22,816 bases of DNA from JBDTVS01 sp040007095 (GTDB lineage Bacteria > Acidobacteriota > Vicinamibacteria > Vicinamibacterales > CAVVIG01): contig JBDTVS010000202.1 of NCBI GenBank assembly GCA_040007095.1, positions 1 to 22,816 of the forward strand, given 5' to 3'. The notes under the pieces are model-generated. The model was not told the origin of the DNA. It saw only the letters and a program-made list of their open reading frames with translations, and did not search any database. Shown in pieces: positions 13,718 to 20,730 of the stretch (position 1 is its first letter; every line of letters begins with the position of its first letter). The translations under genes were made by a program, and so were the position numbers.

Positions 13718-15952
13718 GTGGAGGTTGTGGAAACCATCGAGCGATCGGCCGCGCACGTCCAGACGTTCCTCGAGCGCGTCACCCAACTCAACGCGCAATA
13801 CCGCGCCGGGCTGATGCATGTCAGCGTGCCCGACGCCCTGCGCGACAGCGCGCGCTCTCTCGAAGGACTGGTTGAGCAGTACCTGCCGGCTTCGCAGGCC
13901 GCGCTGGCCGCCGCGGCACGCGGTCTGTTCTTCTCCCTGCCCGTCGCCTTCGATCCCAGTGAGTCGGTCGGACCGTATCTCGCCATCGCCGACCGCGATG
14001 CTGGCGGACAGCCGTACCGTTTCCTCGACATGGGCGCGCTCATCGCCACGCAGGCATTCGGCGAAAACGATCCGGTGCTGGTGCAGGCCATCCTCGATTC
14101 GCTGCCATTCGTGGCGTCGCGCTACGCGCACTCTGAATACCAGACCATCCTTTCCCTGCGCCTCAAGGCCGCGCTGACGCGAATTGCTCCGGCCGGCACG
14201 CCGCGCCACTTCGTCGTCAACACCGGCGCCGAGGCGGTCGAAAACGCCATCAAGGCCGTGCTGATGAACCGGGTCATGACCTCGGACGACAAGGAGGGCG
14301 GTTTCATTGTCTCGTTCGAGGGCGCCTTTCACGGCCGGACGCTCGGCGCTCTCGCCGTCACGCACCGCAAGAAAGCGCGGCTTGGCTTTCCCACCTTCGA
14401 CTGGCCGCACATTCCCTTTCCATTCGAAACGCCGGCTGCGCAGAAGGAAACGGCTCGGCGCGAGGAGCGCAGCCTCAAGCAGTTGTGGGATCTCCTGGTC
14501 TCCGGTCGACTGCCGCACGCCGACAAGAGCCGAGACACCTATCGGCGCGAAATGGACGCGCTCGATGAGTTCCTGGCGCAGCCGGGCCAGGATGCGTCGG
14601 CGTTCGTACGGGCCCAACGCGCCAACTTGAGCCCCGATGTGGTTCGGCGCTCGCGGCGGGTGGCCGCCGTGCTGATCGAGCCGATTCAGGGCGAGGGCGG
14701 CGTGCGTCTCGCGAGTGCGCGCTTCATGCGCAAGCTGCGCCTGCTGACCCGAATTTACGATGTGCCGCTGGTGTTCGACGAAGTGCAGACCGGGTGGGGC
14801 ATGACCGGTCGTGTGTGGGCCCACGAGCTCTTCGACCTGCCGTGTCCCCCCGACGTCGTCACCTGGGCCAAGAAAGCCCAGAACGGCGTGCTGTTCGTCA
14901 GTGAGGAACTGGCCACCTTCTTTCAGGAGGAAAAAAAGTTCAACACCACCTGGGAGGGCGACTCCGTGGGGATGGTGCGGCTGCTCGCCATGCTGGACAA
15001 GCTGGACCTCGACCAGGTCCGGCGCACCGGCGAGCGGGCGAGAAGCGGTCTCGAGGCTCTGGCGCGCGAATTCCGATGGATTTTGAAGGACGTCCGGGGC
15101 GCGGGCGTGATGATTGGCTTCGACGTCCTGCGCGCCGACTGGAGCGAGGCGTTGCTCGACCGCGCCTTCCGCCGTGGGCTGGTGCTCCTGCCTGCCGGCG
15201 AGCGCACATTGCGGTTCTATCCCCGCTACGACACCGAGCCGGCCGCCATTGACGAAGCGCTGTCGATTCTGCGCCTGGCGATCGAGGACCTTGCCGCGGG
15301 GCGCGTCGCCACCGACACGGCCGCTACGCCGAAAGTGCGTGTCGGCACGCTGGCCATTCCGCTCGATACCGTGGAAACGATCGACCTCACTCCGGCCAAC
15401 TTTGAAGGCTGCAAGGCGCAAATCCTTGCCGTGGAGCAGGAACGCTACCGAACGGCCGCACAGGGACCGCCGGACACGCCGGAAACCGTGACGGGCTCCC
15501 TCCTGCAACTGCCTCTCGAAACCCTCGAGGCGACCGTCTGCCAGCCCCGCGCAATCGGCATCGCCTTGCGCGATCGCGTGTCGGGACGGTTCGTGGGGTA
15601 CGTGCTCGGCAGCGCGCTCGAGAACCACGATGATGAAGGCGTGAGCACGGATCCGAAGAGCGGCGAAGGCAACACGTTCTACCTGCAGGCGATGGCCACG
15701 TCCCCAACAGTGCAGAATTCCGTCGATCTCGAGAACTATCTGCTGGACTCGCTGCGGGAGCGTGCGGTCGCCGCCGGATTCGAGTTCCTCTCGACGCTCA
15801 TCGAAGATCGACTGCGAGAGACTGCTCCGGCCTGGTTCAGGAACGCCGCGGTGCTCGAGCATATCGAGAACTATCTGGGCAGCGGCGCCCGCTTTGCGTA
15901 TCTGCAGGTGGCGCTGAAGACCGGGGAGGCGCCCAACCCGGCGGTCGCATGA
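13718..15952 (+). CDS. Class III PLP aminotransferase (lysine 6-transaminase-like) fused to a C-terminal GNAT-like domain
   Basis: A 744-residue cytosolic protein. Residues about 80-525 are a fold-type I aminotransferase: NTGAEAVENAIKA near 170, SFEGAFHGRTLGALAVT near 200, VLIEPIQGEGG near 320, and FDEVQTGWGMTGRVWAHE near 353 with the Asp that binds the PLP nitrogen. TWAKKAQNG supplies the probable Schiff-base Lys385. The WAKKAQ and TTWEGDSVGMVR patterns resemble L-lysine 6-transaminase more than ornithine or GABA transaminases. Residues about 540-744 look like a GNAT acyltransferase: AIGIALRDRVSGRFVGYVLG, FYLQAMATSP, then a helix LENYLLDSLRERAVAAGFEF. Start GTG 13718; GTG 13727 is an alternative. 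It stands alone. The substrate is inferred, not shown. Confidence 0.82.
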   Translation: MEVVETIERSAAHVQTFLERVTQLNAQYRAGLMHVSVPDALRDSARSLEGLVEQYLPASQAALAAAARGLFFSLPVAFDPSESVGPYLAIADRDAGGQPYRFLDMGALIATQAFGENDPVLVQAILDSLPFVASRYAHSEYQTILSLRLKAALTRIAPAGTPRHFVVNTGAEAVENAIKAVLMNRVMTSDDKEGGFIVSFEGAFHGRTLGALAVTHRKKARLGFPTFDWPHIPFPFETPAAQKETARREERSLKQLWDLLVSGRLPHADKSRDTYRREMDALDEFLAQPGQDASAFVRAQRANLSPDVVRRSRRVAAVLIEPIQGEGGVRLASARFMRKLRLLTRIYDVPLVFDEVQTGWGMTGRVWAHELFDLPCPPDVVTWAKKAQNGVLFVSEELATFFQEEKKFNTTWEGDSVGMVRLLAMLDKLDLDQVRRTGERARSGLEALAREFRWILKDVRGAGVMIGFDVLRADWSEALLDRAFRRGLVLLPAGERTLRFYPRYDTEPAAIDEALSILRLAIEDLAAGRVATDTAATPKVRVGTLAIPLDTVETIDLTPANFEGCKAQILAVEQERYRTAAQGPPDTPETVTGSLLQLPLETLEATVCQPRAIGIALRDRVSGRFVGYVLGSALENHDDEGVSTDPKSGEGNTFYLQAMATSPTVQNSVDLENYLLDSLRERAVAAGFEFLSTLIEDRLRETAPAWFRNAAVLEHIENYLGSGARFAYLQVALKTGEAPNPAVA

Positions 15953-16089
15953 GCGGCTGACCAGGACGCCGCTTCATCCATCCGGCTTCACGCGATCTAC
16001 GGCATACCCGGGGCCAGATTGTTCGCTACCGCCATTTCAACGATACGGCGGCCGAGCTCGCGGCCTGGCGCGGGTAGACAGGCTGTCCG

Positions 16090-18315
16090 CTATCTCGCCT
16101 GGAAGACGAAGACGTGGGCGCGCGAGTGAGACTCGGCGTTGTGGACCGCCTCGAACCCATCGGCCATCAGCGAGTCGCCGCTTGCGGTGCCCATCGGGCC
16201 TGTATCGAGTGACCGTACGTCGTAATCGACGTCGCTTCGCAGGCCGCGAGGCCGGACCAGGAGGCGTCCTTCGTCGGCGTTGCCTTTGAACACGAACACG
16301 AGCGCATTCGCCTGGTCGTCGGCGATTTCCTCCAGGACCTCCCAACTGTCATCGCTGAGCGGCGCCTGATCGCTGAGGAGGATCGCGTTGGACTGCGCCA
16401 CGATGTCGCGCAGCGTCTTGTAGTTGGCGATTTCATCCTTCAAGATCGCGATCTGCTCGTTGCTCAAGGCGCCGGTACGCAGGGTCAAGCCGAACGCACC
16501 CGGCATGCGGCTGCGCAGGATGAAGCGAAGATCTGCTTCGTAGAGCGGCTCGGTCTCGCTGTCGAGCACGAAGGACGACAGGTACGCGGGAGAATACGCG
16601 AAGGTCAGGCCTTCCAGGTTATGGCGGACGTGCGCCGATGGATCCGTCTTGTCGTCCATCCAGGCCACGTCCGTGTAGCGCAGCATTCCGAAGTCGAGCC
16701 GGTTGCCCCCGCTGGCCACGTTCTCAATCATCAAGTCGGGATAGCGTTCGTGGAGATCGGCATACAGTCCATACAGCGCCTGCACGTGCGTAAAACTGCC
16801 GTCGGTCGCCCCGTGGCCATGGCCCCCGCGGTTGCAGTTGAGCCAGAAGTTGTTGTCCCACTTGAGATAGTCGACGTGCGTATCCTCGATGAGCGCCACC
16901 AGCTCGTCCCACACCCACTGCCTCGCCCCCGCATCCGAAAGACAGACCAGCGCCGTCGTCGGCGACCCGTACGATCCGTTGGCCGTGACCAGCCAGGATT
17001 CGCGAGCCAGGGTCGGCAGGTCGACGGTGTCGAGCGAGACGCGTTCGGGTTCTACCCAGAGTCCGAACTTCATGCCCAGCGCGTGCGCTCGATCGGCCAG
17101 GCCCCCGAGCCCCGAGGGAAATCGATCGGTGTCGGTAGCCCACGAGCCGAGTCCTGACTCGAAATCCGAATCGCTCGTCGCACCGGCCCCGACATACCAC
17201 CCCGCATCGACGACGAACAGCTCGACGCCGAGGGCGGCGGCACGGTCGATTTCGTCGTTGAGGATCCCTTCCGTGATGGTCGTGCCGTAGGCAAACCAGG
17301 TGTTATAGGTCACGAGCGGTTGGAAGCGCCGGCCGTGGCGAAGGCCCGACAGCACGAACTGGCGCAGCGCTCCCGAAACGGTGGTCGCGGCGCGCGACGT
17401 CACCCCGAAGAATCCATGGGGGAGCTCGACGGGGCGGTCGAAGGACACCGTCGGGGACAGTCCCTGGAACGAGGCGGTCACGCGCAGGCGGTCGTTCAGC
17501 CGTTCGACGCTCATGTTCCAGGCGCCGGACCACACCAGGCCGCCGAAAAATTCGTCCCTTCCGTCATCGACCGATACCACCGGGACGAACTCCTGCGTCG
17601 AGCGGGCATCGGCGCCGAAGTCGAGGCGCTCGCCGGGATCGAGGTCGCGGCTTTCGCGGGTGAACGCGTCCTCGTGATCGGCCGTCAGCCCGCGCAGTCC
17701 GGTCAGCGTGTGCACGGTCGACACCGGCATGGTGATCTGCCACGCCACCAGATCGGCAAGCGTGGCGGATGCGCCCGGGCTTGTCGCCTGGATGCGCGTC
17801 CACGCTTCGACGGTGGGGGAGCCTGGATAGCAGGCGTAGACGCGCGACACGAGAATGCCCGCGCCGCGGTCTTCGAAGGTGAACGTGAGCCGGACGCCGT
17901 CGTTGGTCTCTTCGGCCTGGGCGTTGATGAAGCTGAGGCCCGACGTGCTCTTGCCCAGGACCTCGCGCTTGGTCCCTGCCGTCAGGCTGACGTCCGGGGC
18001 CGGGGTCACATTCCACGAACGCCCGGTGACCGGGTTGGTGATGCTGTGGAGGGTGAACGCGCCCGCCGGGTCGAATCCGATGCTCACGTCGAGATCCCGG
18101 CTCCCAATCGACCAGCGATCGCTGGTGCTGTCGTGAGCGACGAACGCATCACCATGCGAGACCAGGATCGGCACCACCGCGCTCACGGCACGCCGTGGCG
18201 GCATGGCGATCAGCGCCAGGAAGAGGATGAGCCCCGCGCGCAGACGATATCGGCGCGTCGGGACGGGATGAAGATGGGGGGAATGCAGGCGTCGCACCGG
18301 TACGAGCAAAGCCAT
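16090..18315 (-). CDS. Secreted GH36 alpha-galactosidase-like glycoside hydrolase
   Basis: A 741-residue enzyme with an N-terminal signal peptide (RAGLILFLALIAMPPRRAVSA). Residues about 50-320 are a beta-sandwich domain. The TIM barrel follows: YNTWFAYGTTITEGILNDEI, LFVVDAGWYVG, then GMKFGLWVEPERVS. VDYLKWDNNFWLNC carries the probable nucleophile Asp487, and ENVASGGNRLDFG with AWMDDKTDP carries the probable acid/base Asp555. These are GH36 (clan D) hallmarks; the family hydrolyses alpha-galactosides and some alpha-N-acetylgalactosaminides. The exact sugar cannot be read. ATG 18315 is the natural start in front of the signal peptide. It is a single gene, divergent from the exported protein at 18454, with no transporter or other sugar genes near. 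Confidence 0.88.
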   Translation of the reverse strand: MALLVPVRRLHSPHLHPVPTRRYRLRAGLILFLALIAMPPRRAVSAVVPILVSHGDAFVAHDSTSDRWSIGSRDLDVSIGFDPAGAFTLHSITNPVTGRSWNVTPAPDVSLTAGTKREVLGKSTSGLSFINAQAEETNDGVRLTFTFEDRGAGILVSRVYACYPGSPTVEAWTRIQATSPGASATLADLVAWQITMPVSTVHTLTGLRGLTADHEDAFTRESRDLDPGERLDFGADARSTQEFVPVVSVDDGRDEFFGGLVWSGAWNMSVERLNDRLRVTASFQGLSPTVSFDRPVELPHGFFGVTSRAATTVSGALRQFVLSGLRHGRRFQPLVTYNTWFAYGTTITEGILNDEIDRAAALGVELFVVDAGWYVGAGATSDSDFESGLGSWATDTDRFPSGLGGLADRAHALGMKFGLWVEPERVSLDTVDLPTLARESWLVTANGSYGSPTTALVCLSDAGARQWVWDELVALIEDTHVDYLKWDNNFWLNCNRGGHGHGATDGSFTHVQALYGLYADLHERYPDLMIENVASGGNRLDFGMLRYTDVAWMDDKTDPSAHVRHNLEGLTFAYSPAYLSSFVLDSETEPLYEADLRFILRSRMPGAFGLTLRTGALSNEQIAILKDEIANYKTLRDIVAQSNAILLSDQAPLSDDSWEVLEEIADDQANALVFVFKGNADEGRLLVRPRGLRSDVDYDVRSLDTGPMGTASGDSLMADGFEAVHNAESHSRAHVFVFQAR

Positions 18316-18453
18316 TGTATGGCACGGGGCATGTCAGACGCGCCAAGTGACAGTCTTCGTTGCACCAGGAAAGAGTTGACACGCTCTCTCGTGTTCGTCA
18401 CGATTGGCGCGTTGACCAACCGTCCGGCGCCAAAAGCGATCGAGAACAACTGC

Positions 18454-19011
18454 GTGGCGGCACGTGCCTGGATACGCGCGGTGGCGTTCGCGATCATCAT
18501 GCTCGGCCCGCCCGCAGCGTCGTTTGCTGCCCCAGGCCAGTCTGGCGGGGCCAGGCCGGAGGCGGGTTCGTCACCGCCAGGCTGGAACCTGGCGTTGACC
18601 GGTGGGTTCGTCGCGAACGGATTGACCGATCCGGTGTGGACGCTGGGCTTTGTCCCCGGCCGTACTACACGCGTCGTCCTGCGTAATGCGGACAGAGAAA
18701 ATGCCGCGTCGCTCGGCATCGGCATGTTTGCTCAGATGTACCACGACCGGAGGCCATGGATCGCGCCCATCTCCTTCGGCATCGGCGTTCACAACGACGG
18801 CAGGGCGACGTTCTATCTCGGTCCTGCGTTCCGGTTCGGGCGCTTCGCCTCGGTGACGGCTGGCGTGGCGATTGGCCCGGTCGCGGCGCTGCCCGCCGGC
18901 GTGATCGAGAACCAACCTGTGAGCGACACCAATTCCCTGAGCGACCTTGCGTCGCGCACCGCACGCTCTTGGTATTTCGGCGTGACCTACGCGTTCGCCA
19001 GCCTGCATTAA
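18454..19011 (+). CDS. Small exported protein, possible outer-membrane beta-barrel
   Basis: A predicted 185-residue protein of no recognised family. GTG 18454 is chosen because it gives a clean signal peptide (ARAWIRAVAFAIIMLGPPAA, cut near SFA-AP). In-frame ATGs at 18319 and 18331 are possible but add a non-signal leader of 41-45 residues. The mature part alternates hydrophobic and polar residues (WNLALTGGFVANGL, ISFGIGVHNDGRATFYLGPA, RFGRFASVTAGVAIGPVAAL) and ends in WYFGVTYAFASLH, an aromatic-rich tail like those of outer-membrane barrels. That suggests a small barrel or a periplasmic beta protein. A consensus TTGACA lies at 18376 but no good -10 follows. The frame upstream runs antisense through the GH36 gene and is not coding. 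A terminator follows ten bases after the stop. Confidence 0.6.
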   Translation: MAARAWIRAVAFAIIMLGPPAASFAAPGQSGGARPEAGSSPPGWNLALTGGFVANGLTDPVWTLGFVPGRTTRVVLRNADRENAASLGIGMFAQMYHDRRPWIAPISFGIGVHNDGRATFYLGPAFRFGRFASVTAGVAIGPVAALPAGVIENQPVSDTNSLSDLASRTARSWYFGVTYAFASLH

Positions 19012-19020
19012 CAGGCCGTT

Positions 19021-19044
19021 GAAAAACGCCGCCCCGGCTTTTTC
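19021..19044. terminator. Bidirectional Rho-independent terminator
   Basis: GAAAAA-C-GCCG (19021-19031), loop CCC, then CGGC-TTTTTC (19035-19044): a ten-pair stem with one bulged C, A-rich on the left and T-rich on the right. It lies ten bases after the stop of the exported protein and can also end transcription arriving from the minus-strand HxlR unit. Confidence 0.75.
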
Positions 19045-19138
19045 AGCAACTTGCTAAGCCGCTTCCCACGTGAGCTCGGCGCCGCAATGTCCGCTTGTCG
19101 GATGACCCGGCACGCTGCAACCGGCCAGTCTGCTTGAG

Positions 19139-19294
19139 TCATGACGTGGCTGTCGGCGCGCGGTTGCGTTGCTGCCAGGCCAGCATCCAACCCGGGTACT
19201 CGGCCTCGAACATGCCCTTGCCCCCGAACGTCATGGCGCCGAGGCACAGCTCGGAAACGTAGAGCCCGGTCTTGCCCAGGAGTCGGTACTTCAT
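19139..19294 (-). pseudogene. Truncated aldo/keto reductase (N-terminal fragment only)
   Basis: ATG 19294 opens MKYRLLGKTGLYVSELCLGA and MTFGGKG, the unmistakable first strand-turn of an aldo/keto reductase. After about 28 residues the sequence turns into an unrelated tail (MLAWQQRNRAPTATS) and stops at residue 51; intact enzymes have about 320 residues. No catalytic Asp, Tyr, Lys or His of the family is present, and I find no continuation in any frame downstream. The ATG overlaps the HxlR stop (ATGA), so an HxlR-AKR operon once stood here and lost most of its second gene, probably by deletion. Start and overlap are read directly; the deletion is inferred. Confidence 0.75.
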
Positions 19295-19689
19295 GGTCGT
19301 TCGGCCCGCTTGACGGCCTTGGGCTTGCGGCCGCGCGCCGCTTTGTCCGTCTTCGGCGCCGGCGGTTCGTCGGTCCACTTGTGGGCCCAGTCCCGAATTG
19401 AATCGATCGCCGACGCGAGCGCGCGCCCCTTCTTTGTCAATTCGTATTCGACGCGAACCGGTGTGTCAGGGATGACCGTCCGTTCGACGATGCCCTCGGC
19501 TTCGAGCTCCTGCAGCCGGTCGCTCAGCATCCGGTCGGTGATGTCGGGAATCGCGTCGCGCAGTGTGGCGAAGCGGCAGCGCGACGTGAGCAGCACGAAG
19601 ATGATCGCGCCCGTCCACCGGCGCCCGATCAGTTCGCTCGCCCGATGAAAGCGCACGCAGAGAGACGGAGTGGACGTGCTCTGTTTCAA
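19291..19689 (-). CDS. HxlR-family winged-helix transcriptional regulator
   Basis: A 132-residue DNA-binding protein. The family core is clear: Cys11 near the N-terminus, HRASELIGRRWTGAIIFVLL, RFATLRDAIPDITDRMLSDR, LQELEAEGIVERTV and VRVEYELTKKGRALASAID, followed by WAHKW and a basic tail rich in Lys and Pro. HxlR proteins often sense electrophiles or oxidants through the N-terminal Cys and control a neighbouring reductase or DoxX gene. The start is TTG 19689, preceded by AAGGCGG four bases upstream; a GTG at 19656 would lose the Cys. The stop overlaps the aldo/keto reductase fragment. It is divergent from doxX across an AT-rich dyad and likely regulates both itself and doxX (inference). Confidence 0.87.
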   Translation of the reverse strand: MKQSTSTPSLCVRFHRASELIGRRWTGAIIFVLLTSRCRFATLRDAIPDITDRMLSDRLQELEAEGIVERTVIPDTPVRVEYELTKKGRALASAIDSIRDWAHKWTDEPPAPKTDKAARGRKPKAVKRAERP

Positions 19690-19738
19690 TCCGCCTTCAA
19701 GAATATGCTACCGCCGACACTTTTCGCAAGCAACTAGC

Positions 19739-19767
19739 TTGTATATAGTGACTATAGATTATATAGT
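19739..19767 (+). promoter_or_regulatory. Promoter for the DoxX gene
   Basis: TTGTAT (19739-19744), a 17-base spacer, TATAGT (19762-19767). Start of transcription near 19774 leaves a leader of about 44 bases to ATG 19818. It lies within an AT-rich stretch with repeated TATAG and CTATA units that could be the HxlR operator. Confidence 0.6.
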
Positions 19768-19770
19768 TAA
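19742..19770 (-). promoter_or_regulatory. Promoter for the HxlR gene, overlapping the DoxX promoter
   Basis: On the minus strand TTAACT (19770-19765), 17 bases, TATATA (19747-19742). The two promoters lie face to face over nearly the same bases, so one bound regulator could block both. Confidence 0.5.
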
Positions 19771-19817
19771 CCCCACGACGAACCCATGGTGGGTCGCCCG
19801 GACGAGGTGTGGTGATC

Positions 19818-20321
19818 ATGGACGCAGGATTGTTGCTGGCTCGGTTGGCGATTGGGCTGTTGATGGCGGCGCATGGGGCGCAGAAGCTCCTTGGCTGGTT
19901 CGGAGGCCACGGTCTGGCGGGCACGGCGGACCTCTTCGAGGCCATCGGCTTCCGCCCCGGAAAGATCTTCGCGGCCGCCGCGGCCGTGACGGAGGTTGGC
20001 AGCGGAGTGCTGGTGGCGATCGGCTTGCTCGAGCCGGTGGGCGGTGGGCTGATGGTGTCGGTGATGATTGTGGCCGCGAGCGTGCACTGGCAGAACGGGC
20101 TGTTCGCGATGGCCAACGGGATCGAAGTGCCCCTGCTGTATGGCGTGGTGGCGGCCGCGCTGACGCTCATCGGACCGGGCGCCTATTCACTCGACGCGGT
20201 GCTCGGCTTGAGCGCGGCATGGACGCCGGCGCTGACGTGGGGCATGCTGGGCATCGGTATTCTTGGGGGCGCCGGCAATTTGACCTTGAGGCGCCCTATG
20301 ACTCAGACTGCGGCCGCCTGA
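19818..20321 (+). CDS. DoxX-family membrane protein
   Basis: A 167-residue inner-membrane protein with four hydrophobic helices. The first helix ends in AAHGAQKLLGWFGGHG, the usual DoxX mark, followed by a second at KIFAAAAAVTEVGSGVLVAI and two more; the tail is short. DoxX proteins are poorly understood small quinone- or redox-linked membrane proteins. ATG 19818 is favoured over GTG 19809 because GAGGTG ends eight bases before it. It has its own promoter in the shared HxlR region, which suggests induction by whatever the regulator senses. The 3' end overlaps a short minus-strand open frame by 19 bases. Confidence 0.87.
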   Translation: MDAGLLLARLAIGLLMAAHGAQKLLGWFGGHGLAGTADLFEAIGFRPGKIFAAAAAVTEVGSGVLVAIGLLEPVGGGLMVSVMIVAASVHWQNGLFAMANGIEVPLLYGVVAAALTLIGPGAYSLDAVLGLSAAWTPALTWGMLGIGILGGAGNLTLRRPMTQTAAA

Positions 20322-20434
20322 GCCGTCGGCTTCAGTTCCGCGACGCCGTGGGTCATCTTCAACGCCTTCACGACCTGCACCACCGAGTCGTCATGGGCCG
20401 GGGCACACCCCATATCGTGAACACGTGAGCGCAT
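20303..20434 (-). pseudogene. Short open frame, possible tail of a lost gene
   Basis: A 43-codon frame from ATG 20434 (MRSRVHDMGCAPAHDDSVVQ) to a TGA at 20303-20305. Codon third positions are GC-rich and the VVQVVKALKMTHGVAEL stretch looks like a real helix, so it may be the end of a minus-strand gene cut off by the repeat that begins at 20445. I do not recognise the family. It could equally be a chance frame. Confidence 0.25.
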
Positions 20435-20444
20435 TCGAACTGCG

Positions 20445-20481
20445 TAGTGTCCGGCTTCAGCCGGACCGGGACGTTTGCACC
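20445..20481 (+). repeat. Hairpin repeat related to the stop-codon repeat (partial copy C)
   Basis: Starts TAGTGTCC, as at 22762, and contains GGACGT, also shared. GTCCGGC (20449-20455) and GCCGGAC (20460-20466) form a perfect seven-pair stem with a TTCA loop. The second hairpin seen in copies A and B is missing here. Confidence 0.4.
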
Positions 20482-20498
20482 GACATTTTCTGAGCAGT

Positions 20499-20543
20499 GA
20501 TCACCGAGAAGATATTCTGATTTTTGCTCGGTGATCTCGGTGT
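20499..20543. repeat. Perfect 10-bp inverted repeat with a tandem extension
   Basis: GATCACCGAG (20499-20508) and CTCGGTGATC (20527-20536) are exact inverse complements around an 18-base AT-rich loop. The right arm continues as CTCGGTGATCTCGGTG, a 9-base unit in tandem. It could be a protein-binding dyad or another member of the short-period repeats seen at 2410-2490. Confidence 0.6.
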
Positions 20544-20612
20544 GGCCGGTTGTTGACGTGAAACTGACTCACGACCGAACCGGCGAACGGGCAATCCGAC
20601 CCTCCGGCCGGC

Positions 20613-20642
20613 TTGACCGTGCCGTCGGACGGGGCCTATAGT
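20613..20642 (+). promoter_or_regulatory. Promoter for the exported decarboxylase-like / sugar dehydrogenase operon
   Basis: TTGACC (20613-20618), an 18-base spacer, TATAGT (20637-20642), giving a start near 20649 and a leader of about 80 bases to ATG 20731. Confidence 0.55.
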
Positions 20643-20730
20643 CCTTCTGCGAGCCGTCGGCGTGCGACGGGGTTCCCACGGGCGCGCTTCGCGCGGGAAG
20701 ACACCGCAACTTGTCTGGCAGAGGCCACCT

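Larger units (their letters stand above)
20322..20730. other. Non-coding region between doxX and the decarboxylase-like gene
   Basis: About 400 bases without a confident gene. It holds the possible remnant above, a repeat relative at 20445, a perfect inverted repeat at 20499-20536, and the promoter at 20613-20642. The first 120 bases are GC-rich; 20480-20530 is locally AT-rich. Confidence 0.6.

Noticed and set aside
13598..15862. 754-codon minus-strand frame opposite the aminotransferase
   Set aside because: Composition is Arg/Gln/His-rich without domains, while the plus strand has a complete aminotransferase.
15961..16077. 39-codon open stretch after the aminotransferase (GQIVRYRHFNDTAAELAAWR)
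   Set aside because: It looks mildly protein-like but has no start codon, ribosome site or family match, so it is not called.
17320..18453. Upstream extension of the frame of the exported protein through the GH36 gene
   Set aside because: It is antisense to GH36; the signal peptide places the real start near 18454.
19012..19247. Minus-strand frame ending in a Lys/Arg-rich tail across the terminator
   Set aside because: Its sequence comes from reading the terminator hairpin and a shifted frame of the reductase fragment.
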